Shown here: positions 63,201 to 64,000 of the stretch, piece after piece
Layout of the letters: each line of letters begins with the position of its first letter
How positions within the stretch are numbered: the first letter of the stretch is position 1
Origin: Streptomyces albireticuli
GTDB taxonomy: Bacteria > Actinomycetota > Actinomycetes > Streptomycetales > Streptomycetaceae
DNA: 64,000 nt
Assembly (NCBI RefSeq): GCF_002192455.1
Contig: NZ_CP021744.1
Span: 3,502,001 to 3,566,000 of the forward strand
Direction: 5' to 3'
Program-made: the position numbers and the translations under genes
Notes under the pieces: model-generated
The model's input: only the letters and a program-made list of their open reading frames with translations
What the model was told of the DNA's origin: nothing
The model's database searches: none

Positions 63201-64000
63201 ACGCTGATCAGGTCCGTTCAGCGGAACGTGCTCTGTCGGTGGGCATGTGGCTGATCGTCTTCGGCGCCATGCTCTACTCGATCCTCACCGTCACCCCGCT
63301 CATGGCGTCCCACACCCCGGACGCCTGGGACTGGACGGCCCCGATCCTGCCACTCGTGGTGGATGCCGCCGTGGTGATCGTGGTCTGGCTCGACTCCGCC
63401 CTCGCCCGCCTGGGCGGGTCCGGCGGCCGGTGGCCGACCGCGCTGCGGTGGATGACCGGCACCATGACACTCGCCCTGAACATCGGGGACTCCGCGCTGC
63501 TCACGGACATGGTCGGCGTGGCCGTCCACGCGGTGGCGCCCCTGCTCCTGATCGTCACCGCAGAGACCGGGCTGGCCTACCGGCGGGCCATCGCCGCCGC
63601 CGTGAACGCCCTGGAGGCCCGGCAGCGGGCCGAGCGCGAAGCGGTGCGAAAGGCCGCTGAGGATCAGGTGGAGGCGGCCGCTCGTCGGGAGCGGGAGCAG
63701 CGCGAGCATGACGCGCGGCTTGCTCGTGAACAGCGGGAGCACGATGCCCAGGTCGACCGTGAACGCCGTGAACACCAGGCCCAGCTGGCCCGCGAACAGG
63801 GCGAGCGGGAGGAGCGGGCGCGGCGGGAGGCGCGGGAGCTCGCGGAGGCGCGGGAGGCGCGGGAGCGGGACGAGGCTGAACGCCGTGAACAGGAGCGTGC
63901 ACAGCAGCAGCGCGAGCGTGAACGCCGTGAACGCGAGAGCGCCGAGCGGCGGGCCCGCGAAGAGCGGGAGCGCACTGCGCGTGAACGCCGTGAACACCAG
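63197..64000 (+). CDS. DUF2637/SpdB-like membrane protein, 3' end beyond window
   Basis: At least 268 residues. Four membrane helices in the first 130 residues (MWLIVFGAMLYSILTV, ILPLVVDAAVVIVVWL, MTGTMTLALNIGDSALL, VAVHAVAPLLLIVTAET), then a long charged coiled coil (EARQRAEREAVRKAAEDQVEAAARREREQRE). DUF2637 proteins of AICEs and Streptomyces plasmids are linked to spreading of transferred DNA along mycelium. The coiled coil continues to the window end. Repeats of gtgaacgccgtgaac occur in it. Confidence 0.88.
   Translation, partial: MNADQVRSAERALSVGMWLIVFGAMLYSILTVTPLMASHTPDAWDWTAPILPLVVDAAVVIVVWLDSALARLGGSGGRWPTALRWMTGTMTLALNIGDSALLTDMVGVAVHAVAPLLLIVTAETGLAYRRAIAAAVNALEARQRAEREAVRKAAEDQVEAAARREREQREHDARLAREQREHDAQVDRERREHQAQLAREQGEREERARREARELAEAREARERDEAERREQERAQQQRERERRERESAERRAREERERTARERREHQ
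63759..64000. repeat. Repeated gtgaacgccgtgaac within the SpdB-like gene
   Basis: Copies at 63759, 63877 (lacking the first g), 63918 and 63981; the first and last are identical over 20 nt (gtgaacgccgtgaacaccag). They code RERREH/Q in the coiled coil but use Arg/Glu codons (cgt, gaa) unlike the surrounding cgg/gag. Confidence 0.75.

Larger units (their letters stand above)
57416..64000. mobile_element. Integrative element (AICE-like), left part
   Basis: Begins at the tRNA-Thr remnant and runs beyond the window. It contains an XRE-TPR regulator, a split RibD-like enzyme pair, a GntR repressor (as KorSA in pSAM2), a long leader and a coupled operon ending in a DUF2637/SpdB-type spread protein. 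GC content is locally lower and codon use less biased in 57.7-61.2 kb. Integrase, replication and TraB genes and the intact tRNA should lie to the right, outside the window. Confidence 0.8.

Overview
The window is chromosomal DNA of a high-GC actinomycete, almost certainly a Streptomyces or close relative. Base composition is extremely GC-rich with third-position bias. Many starts are GTG, and neighbouring genes very often overlap by ATGA, GTGA or TGATG. The gene content includes a Zur-type alternative ribosomal protein cluster, an RppA-type type III PKS with a P450, DUF397/DUF5753 regulators and an SpdB-like mobile element protein. All identifications come from reading the sequence and from memory of the families; no search was run.

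Region 1 (1-22 kb, housekeeping). NAD/pantothenate genes (nadB partial, panC, a DUF2520 dehydrogenase-like protein) are followed by an ArsR-type regulator and a two-component system. Next come a MidA/NDUFAF7-like methyltransferase next to a stand-alone NuoD, a glycine betaine/choline-type ABC transporter (binding protein, two permeases, divergent ATPase with CBS domains), and the folate block folK-folB-(NTF2-like)-folP. A lysyl-phosphatidylglycerol-synthase-like membrane protein diverges from an esterase. folE follows.

Region 2 (22-38 kb). ftsH, hpt, tilS, a DUF2342 zinc metalloprotease and dacB run in the same order as in other streptomycetes. They are followed by ppa, a ThrE-type exporter, a DedA protein, a YbjQ protein, a 5'-truncated glutamate decarboxylase pseudogene, PadR and DinB genes and an aldehyde dehydrogenase. 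A DUF5753 regulator, an RsbW-like ATPase and a DUF397 protein form a local regulatory set; the last two have a nearly identical 23-nt element upstream.

Region 3 (38-47.6 kb). A Zur-type operator separates two divergent operons of zinc-independent ribosomal paralogues: L33, L31, a COG0523 protein lacking its P-loop, and S18 on one side; L28 and S14 on the other. Then come a UBP zinc-finger protein, a Pol I-like polymerase, an MreB-like actin, a TerB protein and the CYP158-like P450/rppA pair.

Region 4 (47.6-57.4 kb, accessory). The most promising undescribed system is a four-gene operon with every junction a 4-nt stop/start overlap (48008-50943). It encodes a 61-aa peptide, an unrecognised 244-aa protein, a DUF6895-like protein with a frameshift, and a beta-lactamase-fold serine hydrolase. 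It is followed by a convergent LysR regulator, a type II thioesterase, a metallophosphoesterase/Sfp-type phosphopantetheinyl transferase pair and a 68-aa membrane peptide. An ECF sigma factor is then coupled to a membrane protein with a sugar-transferase domain whose catalytic Asp-Glu pair is replaced; this could be an anti-sigma or sensor protein.

Region 5 (57.4 kb to the end). A 3' fragment of a tRNA-Thr(CGU), still followed by its terminator, marks the left edge of an integrated AICE-like element. Inside are a coupled operon of an XRE-TPR regulator, a RibD-type reductase and a deaminase, a GntR repressor, a long structured leader with an rRNA-leader-like segment, and a coupled operon with a GGDEF protein and a DUF2637/SpdB-like protein cut by the window end. 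No CRISPR array and no intact tRNA or rRNA gene was seen.
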